In this document: positions 28,925 to 38,358 of the stretch, one piece after another | How positions within the stretch are numbered: position 1 is the stretch's first letter | Layout of the letters: the number at the start of each line of letters is the position of its first letter | Assembly: GCA_018388625.1 (NCBI GenBank) | Contig: CP074402.1 | Span: 4,154,001 to 4,218,000 of the forward strand | Direction: 5' to 3' | DNA length: 64,000 bases | Origin: Nocardiopsis eucommiae | Lineage (GTDB): Bacteria; Actinomycetota; Actinomycetes; Streptosporangiales; Streptosporangiaceae | The notes under the pieces: model-generated | The model's input: the letters and a program-made list of their open reading frames with translations, nothing else | The model's database searches: none | What the model was told of the DNA's origin: nothing | Program-made: the position numbers and the translations under genes

Positions 28925-29746
28925 ATGGGAGCACGACCCTTGTCAGCCTCACAGATCCCCCGAACGGACCAGCCACGCCCTCCAGAGGAGACGGCCCGGC
29001 GCTCAGGTGGCGTGCAGTCCCTCGACCGCGCCTTCGCCCTGTTGGAGATCATGGCGGAGGCGGGCGGTGAGGCCTCCCTGAGCCAGCTCGCCGACTCCTC
29101 CGGGCTGCCCCTGCCGACCATCCACCGCATCATCCGCACCCTGGTCGGCAACGGCTACGTGCGCCAGCTCCCCTCCCGCCGCTACGCCCTGGGCCCCCGT
29201 CTGATCGGACTCGGCGACAAGGCCGCCCGTATGCTCGGCACCTGGGCCCGACCCCACCTCGCCCAGCTCGTCGAGGACCTCGGAGAGACCGCCAACCTGG
29301 CGATGCTCGACGGTGACAAGGTCATCTACGTCGCGCAGGTCCCCTCACCGCACGCCATGCGCATGTTCACCGAGGTCGGCCGCCGCGTCCTGCCGCACTC
29401 CGCCGGAGTCGGCAAGGCCCTGCTGTCACAGCTCAGCGACGAGGAGGCCCTGGCCGCCGTGCGCCGCACCGGGATGCCCGCCGCCACCGAGCGCACCATC
29501 ACCGACCACGAGGCCTTCCTCGCCGAGCTCCGGCGCATCCGCGAGACCGGGTACGCCATCGACGACGGCGAACAGGAGGTGGGCGTGCGCTGCGTCGCCG
29601 TGCCGGTCAAGGACGCCCCCTCGGGCATGGCCGTCTCGGTCTCCGGCCCGGAGGCCCGCGTGAGCTGGGACTTCGTGGACCACGCCGCCCCCATCGTGCA
29701 GCGGTGCGCCCGGGTCCTGGCCACCGACCTCAACAACCAGAGCTGA
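28925..29746 (+). CDS. IclR-family regulator, AllR-like, of allantoin/glyoxylate genes
   Basis: 273 residues from the ATG at 28925 (other in-frame options: ATG 28895/28898 inside the operator, or TTG 28940 with GGGAG upstream). N-terminal winged helix from SGGVQSLDRAFALLEIM through LSQLADSSGLPLPTIHRIIRTLVGNGYV; C-terminal effector domain with RMFTEVGRRVLPHSAGVGKALL and GYAIDDGEQEVGVRCVAVPV. This is the usual architecture of repressors such as AllR and GclR, whose ligands include allantoin derivatives or glyoxylate. Location beside allantoinase, plus matching operators at five loci, make it the probable controller of the whole pathway, including the distant aceB. Confidence 0.88.
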   Translation: MGARPLSASQIPRTDQPRPPEETARRSGGVQSLDRAFALLEIMAEAGGEASLSQLADSSGLPLPTIHRIIRTLVGNGYVRQLPSRRYALGPRLIGLGDKAARMLGTWARPHLAQLVEDLGETANLAMLDGDKVIYVAQVPSPHAMRMFTEVGRRVLPHSAGVGKALLSQLSDEEALAAVRRTGMPAATERTITDHEAFLAELRRIRETGYAIDDGEQEVGVRCVAVPVKDAPSGMAVSVSGPEARVSWDFVDHAAPIVQRCARVLATDLNNQS

Positions 29747-29763
29747 CCGGGCCGCCCGGACAC

Positions 29764-29801
29764 GACGAGGGGCGTGACCACATGTGGTCACGCCCCTCGT
29801 C
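29764..29801. terminator. Bidirectional terminator between iclR and era
   Basis: Perfect 38-base palindrome: GACGAGGGGCGTGACCACA followed at once by its reverse complement, with no separate loop. Serves both converging genes. Confidence 0.85.
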
Positions 29802-29811
29802 CGCTCCGACC

Positions 29812-30779
29812 CTACGTCTGCTGGTCGAAGCCCAGCTTGCGCAGCTGCTTGGGATCGCGCTGCCAGTCCTTGGCGACCCGCACCCGCAGGTCCAGGAAGA
29901 CCCGCTGCCCGAGCAGCCCCTCGATCTGCTTGCGCGCCCGCGAACCCACGTCCCGCAGACGCGAACCCTTGGAGCCGATCACGATCGCCTTCTGGCTGGG
30001 CCGCTCCACGTACAGCGACGCGTAGATGTCCACCAGCTCCTTGCCGGGCCTGGTGTTCTCCCGCTCGTACATCTCGTCGACGACCACCGCGATCGAGTGC
30101 GGGAGCTCGTCCCGGACCCCTCCAGAGCGGCCTCCCGGACCAGCTCCGCCACCAGCATCTCGTCCGGCTCGTCGGTGAGGTCGCCGTCCGGGTACAGCGG
30201 CGGCCCCTTCGGCAGGTGCGAGCACAGCACGTCCGTGACCGTGTCCAGCTGGAACTCGCCGCGCGCGGACACCGGAACGATGTCGGCCCAGTCCCCCAGC
30301 TCGTTCACGGCCATCAGGTGCTCACCGACCGCCGCCCGGTCCACCAGGTCGGTCTTGGTCACGAGCGCCACCACCGGGGTGTTGGTCTGCTCCGCGAGCT
30401 CCTTGGCGATGTAGGTGTCACCGCGCCCGATCGGCTCGTTGGCGGGCAGACAGAACGCGATCACGTCCACCTCGACCAACGTGGACCGCACCAGCGAGTC
30501 CAGCCGCTCCCCCAACAGGGTGCGGGGCTTGTGCAGACCGGGCGTGTCCACGATGATCAGCTGCGCGTCCGGACGGTGCACGATCCCGCGCACCGTCCGC
30601 CGCGTGGTCTGCGGCCGGTTGCTGGTGATCGCCACCTTCTGCCCGACCAGCGCGTTCATCAAAGTGGACTTGCCCACGTTGGGGCGGCCCACGAAGCAGG
30701 CGAAACCGCTCCGGAAGCCCTCCGGGTAGGAGAGCGGCTCCAGCGGCACGCGGAGCTTCTCAAGGTCGAGGTCGTTCAT
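29812..30779 (-). CDS. era: GTPase Era (frameshift near 30118)
   Basis: About 322 residues after repair; ATG preceded by AAGGA. Ribosome assembly GTPase that binds the 3' end of 16S rRNA. G1 [13 protein letters not shown]2 TTRRT, G3 DTPGLHKP, G4 TKTDLVD, G5 VSARG; the C-terminal KH domain follows ([19 protein letters not shown] and [20 protein letters not shown]). Between them, a GGGG run needs one more G to read [16 protein letters not shown]. As an essential gene split in mid-protein, this is strong evidence that the frameshift is a sequencing error. Follows the cdd-like gene by 9 bases. Confidence 0.93.
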
Positions 30780-30788
30780 CTGTCCTTC

Positions 30789-31133
30789 TCAACGCCGGGT
30801 GACGCTCGCGGGCACCCCGTCGGGGGCCGCGATCACCACCAGGTGGGTCTTCAGGTCGTCCGCCACCGCGCGGTCGGCCTCGGTCAGCTCCTTGGCCTCG
30901 GTGACGACCACGGCGGCCTCCAACGCGGCGGCCTCACTGGAGGCGGCCGCGGCCACGGCGGCCTGGAGCGCGCTCAAGCGCAACGAGGGCAGCGAGACCG
31001 TGGTGGCCACGTACGTGCGCCCCGTCTCGTCGCGCACCGCGGCGCCCTCGGCCGCGGCGTTCCGCGCCCGGGAGGCCCGCGCGAGGGTGATCAGCTTGGT
31101 GTCCTCGGGGCCGAGTCCCGTCGTGTCCGTCAC
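30789..31133 (-). CDS. Cytidine-deaminase-like protein without zinc site
   Basis: 114 residues, start overlapping the corC stop (ATGA). The alternating pattern ([38 protein letters not shown], read in pieces, and [19 protein letters not shown]) follows the cytidine deaminase fold, with [18 protein letters not shown] matching the substrate-side strand. The His/Cys-Ala-Glu and PCxxC zinc motifs are absent, so no deaminase activity is expected. A gene of this kind is regularly found between corC and era in actinobacteria, suggesting a structural or regulatory role linked to them. Role unknown. Confidence 0.75.
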   Translation of the reverse strand: MTDTTGLGPEDTKLITLARASRARNAAAEGAAVRDETGRTYVATTVSLPSLRLSALQAAVAAAASSEAAALEAAVVVTEAKELTEADRAVADDLKTHLVVIAAPDGVPASVTRR

Positions 31134-32493
31134 TGGTCCGTGCTCCTTACGTCGTGGTCGTGGCCCTGGTCCCGCTCGTCGGGCAGACGCTCCACCAGCA
31201 CCGTGGTCATCCGGTTCCGGCGGCTGCTCTTGCCCTCCAGGGTGAGCCTGAGTCCAGCGTATTCTGCCTGGGCGCCACCGGCCGGGACGCGACCCAGCAC
31301 GAACGCCACCAGGCCGCCCACGGTCTCCACGTCGGAGACCTCCAGGTCCCGCTCGGGGAACAGTTCGGCCAGCTCCCCCAGCGGCAGCCGCGCGGTCACC
31401 CGCGCACGGTCGTCGTCCAGCCAGTCCACCGGGGCGATCTCGTGGTCGTACTCGTCGGTGATCTCCCCGACGATCTCCTCCACGATGTCCTCCAGCGTGA
31501 CCAGCCCGGCGGTGCCGCCGTACTCGTCGATCGCCACCGCCACGTGGTTGCGGCGCTTCTGCATCTCCCGCAGGAGCTCGTCGATGGGCTTGGTGTCGGG
31601 CACGAAGGTGGCGTCACGCATCACGTCGGCGGCGGTCAGGGGCACGTCGTCCGCGCCCCCGGCGGCCGCCGCCCAGCGGTCACGCAACCGCTCCACGAGG
31701 TCCTTGAGGTAGACGATGCCCACCACGTCGTCCTCGTCCTCACCCGTGACCGGGATACGCGAGTACCCGCTGGCCATGGCGAGCGAGAGGACCGCGTCGG
31801 CGTCGGCGTCCCGGCCGGTGAACACGATGTCGGGCCGGGGCACCATGACCTCGCGCACCGAGGTGTCGTCCAGCTTGAACACCGAGTGGATCATCTGGCG
31901 CTCCTCGGGGTCGATCACCTCCCCTGCTCGGCGAGGTCCACGAGCTGTCGCAGCTCCACCTCGGTGCTGAAGGGACCGTCCCGGTCACCCTTGTCGCGCG
32001 GGGTGAGCGCGCGGCCCGCCCCCACCAGCAGGCGGGCCAGCGGACCCAGCACCACCTGGAGCGGGTACCCGACCGTGGCGCTGGTCCGGGCGATCGGCCC
32101 GGCGAACTGGCGGCCGAGGATGCGCGGGGTGACCGCGATCAGGACGCACTCCACCACGACCATCGACACGGCGGTGAGCGCCAGGGCGGGCCAGCCCGCG
32201 CCCAGCAGGAAGACCATGCCCACGGCGGCGGCGAGGACCGCGCAGACCTCGCACACCACCCGCAGGAAGAGCAGCGTGTTCAGGTGTGCGGTCGGGTTCA
32301 CGCGCACCCGCTCCCACGCGGCGCGCGCCCGTGCGGAGCGCTCACCGTGGGAGTCCTCCATGCCCATGGAGATCACGCGGGTGACGGCGACCTCCGCGGC
32401 CACCAGGAACCCGGCCACCGCTGTCAGCAGGAGGGCGACCGCGAAGGCCGACGCCCACACCAGGGGGTCGCCCGTGGCCAACGACGCGCTCAT
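31130..32493 (-). CDS. CorC/HlyC-type CNNM transporter (frameshift near 31921)
   Basis: About 454 residues after repair. N-terminal CNNM (DUF21) membrane domain with about four hydrophobic segments ([55 protein letters not shown]), then a CBS-domain pair ([39 protein letters not shown]) and a C-terminal CorC_HlyC domain. Family members take part in Mg/Co efflux or its regulation. A GGGG run divides the two parts; one added G joins LAEQGE to [13 protein letters not shown]. Start overlaps the ybeY stop. Often mislabelled hemolysin. Confidence 0.87.
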
Positions 32494-32987
32494 CGGGCGC
32501 TCTCGTCCCCTTCGGTCGTCTCCTCGGCGGCGGCCTCGCGCTCGTTCCAGGCGGCGAGGATCTCACCCTGGAGGCCGAACATCTCCTTGTGCTCCTCGGG
32601 CTCGGCGTGGTCGTAGCCGAGCAGGTGCAGGATGCCGTGCGTGCACAGCAGGTCGATCTCCGCCTGGGTCCCGTGACCGGCCTTCTCGCCCTGGCGCTCG
32701 GCCACCTGCGGGCAGATGATCACGTCACCGAGCACACCCGGCTCGCTGGTGCGCCCGGGGCCGCCGGGGCGCAGCTCGTCCATGGGGAAGGAGAGCACGT
32801 CGGTGGGGCCGGGCTCGTCCATCCAGCGCACGTGGAGGTCGGTCATGGGTCCTTCGTCCACCAGCACGACCGACAGCTCGGCCAACGGGTGCACCCGCAT
32901 GGCGTCGAGCACGTGCCGGGCCAGACGGGAGAGTCGCTCCTCGTCCACGGTGCTGACGCCGGACTCGTTGGCGACGTCGATACTCAT
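32490..32987 (-). CDS. ybeY: Endoribonuclease YbeY
   Basis: 165 residues. Zinc-dependent RNase in 16S rRNA 3'-end maturation and ribosome quality control. Diagnostic HGILHLLGYDH (three zinc His, about residues 122-132) is present, preceded by TDVLSFPMDE and LGDVIICP. The start at 32987 (MSIDVANESG) is chosen because the family begins with this strand; longer in-frame upstream sequence is not conserved-looking. Overlaps corC by four bases. Confidence 0.93.
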   Translation of the reverse strand: MSIDVANESGVSTVDEERLSRLARHVLDAMRVHPLAELSVVLVDEGPMTDLHVRWMDEPGPTDVLSFPMDELRPGGPGRTSEPGVLGDVIICPQVAERQGEKAGHGTQAEIDLLCTHGILHLLGYDHAEPEEHKEMFGLQGEILAAWNEREAAAEETTEGDESAR

Positions 32988-33124
32988 CGGTTGGGACTGC
33001 CTCACTTGGATTCGGTGTGGGTCGGCGGTGTCGCTCCGCCCGGTACCCGGGGAAGGGCACCCTACCGACAGCGGTGGGCCCGCACGAGGCGGGCCCACCG
33101 GCCGGTGTCACTACGTACTTCTCC

Positions 33125-34226
33125 TCAGTCTGCCCGGTGTTCGGGGCCCTCGGCGCCGTCGGCCCGGTCCTTCGGGGTGTCGCCGCCCCGGCGACGTCCG
33201 CCGCGCGGTCCCGGCCGGCCCCGGTCGCCGCCGCCCGGTCCGCCCTGAGCGGCGTCGTAGCGGCCGTAGGCGTCGACGATCTGGCCCACCAGCCGGTGCC
33301 GGACGACGTCCTCACTGGTCAGTCGGCAGAAGGCGATGTCATCGATATCACGCAGGATGTTCTCGATCGTCCGGAGCCCGCTGGTCTGCCCCCGGGCAGG
33401 TCCACCTGGGTGACGTCACCGGTGACCACGATCTTGGACCCGAAGCCGAGCCGCGTCAGGAACATCTTCATCTGCTCGGGCGAGGTGTTCTGCGCCTCGT
33501 CCAGGATGATGAAGGAGTCATTGAGCGTACGTCCACGCATGTACGCCAGGGGGCGACCTCGATGGTTCCGGCGGCCATCAGCTTGGGGATGGAGTCCGGG
33601 TCGAGCATGTCGTGCAGGGCGTCGTAGAGCGGACGCAGGTAGGGGTCGATCTTGTCGTAGAGCGTGCCGGGCAGGAAGCCCAGGCGCTCACCCGCCTCGA
33701 CGGCGGGCCGCGTCAGGATGATCCGGTTGACCTCCTTGTCCTGGAGGGCCTTCACCGCCTTGGCCATCGCCAGGTAGGTCTTGCCGGTGCCCGCCGGGCC
33801 GATGCCGAACACCACGGTGCGCTCGTCGATGATGTCGACGTACCGCTTCTGGTTCAGCGTCTTGGGGCGGATGGTCTTGCCCCGGTTGGACAGGATGTTG
33901 GTGGTCAGCACGTCCGCGGGACGTTCCTTGCCCGGTGAGCGCAGCATGTGGATCATGCGCTCGATGGTGTCCGGGGTGACGTGGGTGCCGCTCTTGGCGA
34001 GCTCGATCAGCTCCTCCACGAGGCGGACCACCACGGCCGTCTCCTCGGGGGTCCCGCTGATGGTGAACTCGTTGCCGCGGACGTGGATGTCGCTCTTGAA
34101 GGACCGCTCCAGCGCGCGGAGGAGCTCGTCCCCCGAGCCCAGCAGGCTGATCATCGTGTGTTCGTCCGGCACCACGACCTTGACCTGGGTCTCCTGGTCC
34201 TGGTGCGTGTGAGTTGACTCGGCCAT
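33125..34226 (-). CDS. phoH: PhoH-like P-loop ATPase (two apparent frameshifts)
   Basis: About 367 residues after repair. Walker [38 protein letters not shown], then [20 protein letters not shown] (Walker B) and [15 protein letters not shown], ending with [20 protein letters not shown] and [17 protein letters not shown]. The frame breaks near 33550 (C run) and 33394 (G run); one added base each restores VAPLAYMRG and LPGGQTSGL. PhoH-family proteins couple ATP hydrolysis to RNA metabolism; gene order phoH-ybeY-corC is conserved in many bacteria and ties it to ribosome maturation. Arg/Gly-rich C-terminal tail of about 45 residues. Confidence 0.9.
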
Positions 34227-34386
34227 GGTGTGGCCTTGCGGCCGCTGTCCTACCCTTCGGTCACGGCCCCGGGGCCTGGGTCGCCCGGGGTTCCTCGCGG
34301 ACGGGCCGCACACCGGGTCGGTGTCGAGCACGGTCACCAGGGGTGTGTGGGACAACCGAAGTGGCCGGTGGGGCCCGTCCCCGAGT

Positions 34387-34778
34387 CTACCAACGAGGGC
34401 CCCGCGGGCTCGATGGGATATTTCCGCCCCTACCCGGGGGCCAGTTCAGGCCGCGACCGCCGAGCACGTGGGCGTGCAGGTGGAAGACGGTCTGCCCGGC
34501 CCCGGCGCCGGTGTTGAAGACGATCCGGTAGCCGGAGTCCACCACGTCCTCGGCCTTGGCCACCTCGTGGGCGTCCCTGACCAGGGCGTCCAGCAGTCCG
34601 GTGTCGGTGGCGGCGGCCGTGGCCGCGTCCGCGACGTGTTCGCGCGGGACGACCAGGACGTGGGTGGGCGCCTGGGGGTTGATGTCGCGGAACGCGACCG
34701 TGCGCTCCCCTCGCGGACGATGTCCGCAGGGACCTCGCCCTTCACGATCTTGCAGAAGAGGCAGTCGGGGTCGACCAT
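34387..34778 (-). CDS. HIT-family nucleotide hydrolase/transferase (frameshift near 34708)
   Basis: ATG preceded by GGAAGG. Reads VDPDCLFCKIVKGEVPADIV, then (after one added G) ERTVAFRDINPQAPTHVLVVPREH, and ends with the HIT triad FHLHAHVLGGRGLNW. Histidine-triad proteins act on nucleoside phosphoramidates or dinucleotides. The expected family end is WPPG followed by a stop; the raw frame instead runs on to 34387. One more missing G near 34439 would place the stop at 34430 and give about 115 residues, the usual length. Both ends are plausible; the shorter is likelier. Lies between the sigma factor gene (divergent) and phoH. Confidence 0.85.
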
Positions 34779-35069
34779 CGCTCGCCTTCCGTCACGCGGC
34801 CCGCGCTCGGTGGCGGCGCCGCTTCTCGGGTCATCGGAATTGTCCGGTGCCCATGATGCCGCAGGTGCGCGGAACACCGCAGGTACACGGGGTATGAGGA
34901 GATGAACCCTCAACCTTTCCGCAACCCTTCCGATCCACGATCCCCTCCAGCGACCGATCGGGGCGCGGTAGTCTTTGGGCCCGTGCGCGTCAGGCTGTGG
35001 ACACGCCCGCCGTTCTGCCACGTCCGACGTGTTCGGATCGGAACGCACGTCTACTGGAAATGAAGAGGT

Positions 35070-35660
35070 ATGCCCTTTCGTAAACCCCGCGACAAGGGTG
35101 TGCGTCGAACTGATGTGACGACAGAAACCTTGGTGGCCAAAGCCACCACGGCGCCGCTCTCGGTCGAGTGGGACGCTGACCACGCCGTGACGGAGCTCTA
35201 CCGGGAGCACTACCGTCCGCTCGTTCGGCTCGCCGCCCTGCTCGTGAGGGACCACGCGACCGCCGAGGAGGTCGTCCAGGACGCCTTCGTCGCCATGCAC
35301 GGTGCCTGGCGGCGCCTCAGGGACCCGAACAAGGCCCTCTCCTACCTCCGCCAGGCAGTCGTGAACAAGGCGAGGTCGGTTCTGCGCCACAGGGCGGTCG
35401 TCGAGAAGCACGCCCCGAAGGCCCTGCCCGACGCACCCAGTGCCGAGCACGGGGCGATGAACCTGCTGGAACGCGAGGCGGTCATCACCGCGTTGCGCAA
35501 GCTACCCACCCGTCAGCGAGAGGCCATCGTGCTCCGGTACTACGGCGACCTGTCCGAGGCACAGATCGCGGACGCCATGGGCATCAGTCGAGGCGCGGTC
35601 AAGAGCCACACCTCGCGTGGCATCTCCTCCCTTCGCTCTGTACTGGAGCAGACGTCATGA
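35070..35660 (+). CDS. ECF sigma factor of the SigE-like family
   Basis: 196 residues. Sigma-70 region 2 (LYREHYRPLVRLAALLVRD and AEEVVQDAFVAMHGAWRRL) and region 4 (LPTRQREAIVLRYYGDLSE, IADAMGISRGAVKSHTSRG). No region 3, as expected for extracytoplasmic function factors. The next gene overlaps by four bases and encodes a single-pass membrane protein, the usual place for an anti-sigma factor. The ATG has AAGAGG almost touching it; a GTG at 35115 is an alternative. A TAGTCT at 34969-34974 could be a -10 box, without a convincing -35. Confidence 0.88.
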   Translation: MPFRKPRDKGVRRTDVTTETLVAKATTAPLSVEWDADHAVTELYREHYRPLVRLAALLVRDHATAEEVVQDAFVAMHGAWRRLRDPNKALSYLRQAVVNKARSVLRHRAVVEKHAPKALPDAPSAEHGAMNLLEREAVITALRKLPTRQREAIVLRYYGDLSEAQIADAMGISRGAVKSHTSRGISSLRSVLEQTS

Positions 35661-36364
35661 GTAGCCCCAACGACAGGAACGAATCGGAGTTCGAGGACCA
35701 ACTCCGTCAGATACTCCGCGCCGAGGCCGACGAGATGACCCCGTCGGCCGAAGGACTCAACCTCATCCGCGAGCGCACCGAGCACCAACGCGGCTCGGCG
35801 TGGTTCGGGCTGCCGTGGCTCCGACCGGTGGCCGCCGTCGCGGCGGCCGTCCTCATCGTCGCGTCGGTGATCATGTCGAGCCCCCAGGTCCGTGAACAGG
35901 TCCTGGACATCGTCCCGGCCGGCGCCGACCGCGAGGGCACCCCGCCCGAGGCCCACGCCGACGGCAACGGCGGCGTGGCGGCCCCCGATCCCTCGACCGA
36001 CTCCACCTCCGGCACCAGCAAGCCGGCGGAGGAGACGGACCAGGACCCCGAGGGCCCGCCCAGCCCGGACAGCTCGCCCTCCTCCTCCGAGGACGACGGG
36101 TTCGAGTCCACCGCCTCGTGCCCGCCCGGCGAGGAGCTCACACCGGTCCCCACGGACGACACTCGTGCGCAGGACGGGAAGAGCAAGGACGAGGAGCGGG
36201 ACGTCAGGGAGACCTGCGCCCCCACCGACGAACCCAAGGAAGAGCCCACCGACGAGCCCACCAGCCCCGGGAACGGTGGCGACCCCGACCCGGGTGAGGG
36301 CACCGAGGACCCCGGCAACGGATCCGGGAGCAACGGTGAGGAGGACGGGGCCAGCGCGAGCTGA
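35657..36364 (+). CDS. Single-pass membrane protein, putative anti-sigma factor
   Basis: 235 residues; start overlaps the sigma gene stop (ATGA). Cytoplasmic N-terminus of about 55 residues (FEDQLRQILRAEADEMTPSA, IRERTEHQRG), one membrane helix (PVAAVAAAVLIVASVIM, about 56-73) and an outer region of about 160 residues dominated by Pro, Glu, Asp, Ser and Thr, with two Cys. No zinc-binding HxxxCxxC motif, so it is not a ZAS-type anti-sigma. Role is inferred from coupling to the sigma gene and topology. The acidic outer part looks disordered, perhaps spanning the cell wall. Confidence 0.7.
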   Translation: MSSPNDRNESEFEDQLRQILRAEADEMTPSAEGLNLIRERTEHQRGSAWFGLPWLRPVAAVAAAVLIVASVIMSSPQVREQVLDIVPAGADREGTPPEAHADGNGGVAAPDPSTDSTSGTSKPAEETDQDPEGPPSPDSSPSSSEDDGFESTASCPPGEELTPVPTDDTRAQDGKSKDEERDVRETCAPTDEPKEEPTDEPTSPGNGGDPDPGEGTEDPGNGSGSNGEEDGASAS

Positions 36365-36386
36365 CCCCCGGCCCCACTCGGACGGA

Positions 36387-36430
36387 CACGACGAAGGGCC
36401 CGTGGGATCTCCCACGGGCCCTTCGTCGTG
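36387..36430. terminator. Bidirectional terminator between the sigma operon and rsmE
   Basis: CACGACGAAGGGCCCGTGGG with its reverse complement around a 4-base centre; about 20-bp arms, perfect. Serves both converging units. Confidence 0.85.
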
Positions 36431-36472
36431 CTCGCGTTCACGGTCGGTGGCGCCGCGCCACCCCGTACCCGC

Positions 36473-37215
36473 TCACCAGCGTCCCGTACGGGCCTGGAGG
36501 ACCGACAGCGCGGCCACCCCGGCGGTGGAGGTGCGCAGCACCGAGGGCCCCAGCAGGGTCCGCACCGCCCCGGCCTCGTCGAAGGCGGCCAGTTCGGCCT
36601 CGGAGATCCCGCCCTCCGGGCCGACCACCAGGACGATCCCCGTACCGCGGGGCTCCTCCGGGAGGGGCAGCGAGGACAGCCGACGCGCCCCCTCCTCGTG
36701 CAGGACCGCGCCGAGGTCCGCCCCGGCCAGCAGGGCGGACACCCCTTGCGGTCCAGCGGCTCGGTGACCTCGGGCGTCCGGGCGCGGCGGGCCTGCTTGG
36801 CCGCCTCCCGGGCGCTCGCCCGCCACTTGGCCAGGGCCTTGGCTCCGCGGTCGCCCTTCCACTGCGTGACACAGCGCTCGGCGGACCAGGGCACGACGAC
36901 GTCGACCCCGGCCTCCGTCATCATCTCGACGGCGAGCTCGCCCCGGTCCCGTTTGGGCAGGGCCTGCACCACGGTGATCCGGGGTCGGGGCTCGGGTTCG
37001 CTCCGGCGCTCCACCACACGGCAGACGAGCGCGTCCTTGCCGACGACCTCGTCGACCTCACAGCGCACGCGCAGGCCGAGACCGTCGGACAGGTCGACGG
37101 TCTCGCCCTCGCGGATGCGCCGGACCGCCACGGCGTGGCGGCCCTCCGGACCGTCCAGTCGGATCCGGTCGCCCGCCAGCGCGGCGGTCCCGACCAGGAA
37201 GACCGGCGGGGTCAC
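36473..37215 (-). CDS. rsmE: 16S rRNA m3U1498 methyltransferase RsmE (frameshift near 36743)
   Basis: About 247 residues after repair; GTG overlaps the dnaJ stop (GTGA). SPOUT methyltransferase. N-terminal PUA-like part (FLVGTAALAGDRIRLDGPEG, HAVAVRRIREGETVDLSDG), then RITVVQALPKRDRGELAVEM and TEAGVDVVVPWSAERCV, and the C-terminal knot IVLVVGPEGGISEAELAAF and TLLGPSVLRTSTAGVAALSV, which bind SAM. A GGGG run lacks one G; with it DRKGVSALLAGADL is continuous. Downstream member of the hrcA-dnaJ-rsmE unit. Confidence 0.92.
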
Positions 37216-38354
37216 TTGGCTCCGAAGGCGTCGCGGATCTTGGAGAAGAAGCCGCCGTGGCCGGGGCTGAAGCGACCCGGGTTCTGGTCCTCCCCGCGCA
37301 GTTCGGCGAACTTGCGCAGCAGGGCCTCCTGCTCCTCGTCCAGCTTGCCCGGGGTCTCCACGTCCACACGGATGCGCAGGTCTCCCCGGCCGCCCCCGTC
37401 GAGGTGCGTGACACCCTTGCCCGGCAGGGTGATGACGTGGCCCGAGTTGGTGCCCGGACGCAGGTCGATGTTCTCGGTGCCGTCGAGGGTGTCGAACGCG
37501 CACGAGGCGCCCAGCGCCGCCGCCGTCATGGGGACGGTGATGGTGCAGTGCAGGTCGTCGCCGCGACGCTCGAAGGTCGGGTGGGGCTTCTGGACGATCT
37601 CCAGGATGATGTCGCCGCGCGGTCCGCCGTTGGGGCCGACCTCACCCTCACCCGCGAGCTGGATGCGGGTGCCGTCGTCGACACCGGCGGGGATCTTGAC
37701 GGTGCGGGTGACCTTCTCCCGGACCCGGCCCTCGCCCGCGCAGTCGCCGCAGGGGTTGGTGATGACCGAACCCTGGCCGGAGCACTGCGGGCAGGGACGC
37801 GAGGTCATGACCTGCCCGAGGAAGGAGCGCGTGACCTGGGAGACCTCGCCCTGGCCGTGGCACATGTCGCAGGTGGTCCGGTGCGAACCGGCCGCGGTGC
37901 CCTCGCCCTGGCACGTCTCGCACAGGATCGCGGTCGGGAAGGTGATCTCCCGACTGACCCCGAACGCGGTCTCGACGAGGTCGAGCTCGATGCGGATCTT
38001 GATGCTGCGCCCGCGCCGGACCCGTTCCCGGGGGCCGCGCCCGCCGGGCTGTCCACCGCCGAAGAAGGCGTTCATGATGTCGTCGAAGGCGAACCCGCCC
38101 GCGTTGCCGAAACCTCCGGCACCGCCGCCGCCACCTGGGGCGAAGGGGTCCTGGCCCATGTCGAACATCCGACGCTTGTTCTCGTCGGAGAGGACCTCGT
38201 AGGCCTGGGTCACTTCCTTGAAGCGCTCCTGGGTGGCGGGGTCCGGGTTGATGTCCGGGTGGAGCTCGCGCGCGAGCCGCCGGTACGCCTTCTTGATCTC
38301 GTCCTTGGACGCGTCGCGACGCACCCCGAGAACCTGGTAATAGTCTCTGGCCAC
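37212..38354 (-). CDS. dnaJ: Chaperone DnaJ
   Basis: 380 residues from a GTG 4 bases after hrcA. J domain (residues 1-70) with the HPD motif in RRLARELHPDINPD, Gly/Phe-rich linker (about 75-105), zinc-finger region with four CxxCxGxG repeats (CETCQGEG, CDMCHGQG, CPQCSGQG, CGDCAGEG, about 145-210) and the C-terminal peptide-binding domains. Co-chaperone of DnaK. No dnaK or grpE beside it; with hrcA it forms the second dnaJ locus typical of actinobacteria. Controlled by HrcA through the CIRCE-like element at 39383. Confidence 0.94.
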   Translation of the reverse strand: MARDYYQVLGVRRDASKDEIKKAYRRLARELHPDINPDPATQERFKEVTQAYEVLSDENKRRMFDMGQDPFAPGGGGGAGGFGNAGGFAFDDIMNAFFGGGQPGGRGPRERVRRGRSIKIRIELDLVETAFGVSREITFPTAILCETCQGEGTAAGSHRTTCDMCHGQGEVSQVTRSFLGQVMTSRPCPQCSGQGSVITNPCGDCAGEGRVREKVTRTVKIPAGVDDGTRIQLAGEGEVGPNGGPRGDIILEIVQKPHPTFERRGDDLHCTITVPMTAAALGASCAFDTLDGTENIDLRPGTNSGHVITLPGKGVTHLDGGGRGDLRIRVDVETPGKLDEEQEALLRKFAELRGEDQNPGRFSPGHGGFFSKIRDAFGAK

Positions 38355-38358
38355 TGAG

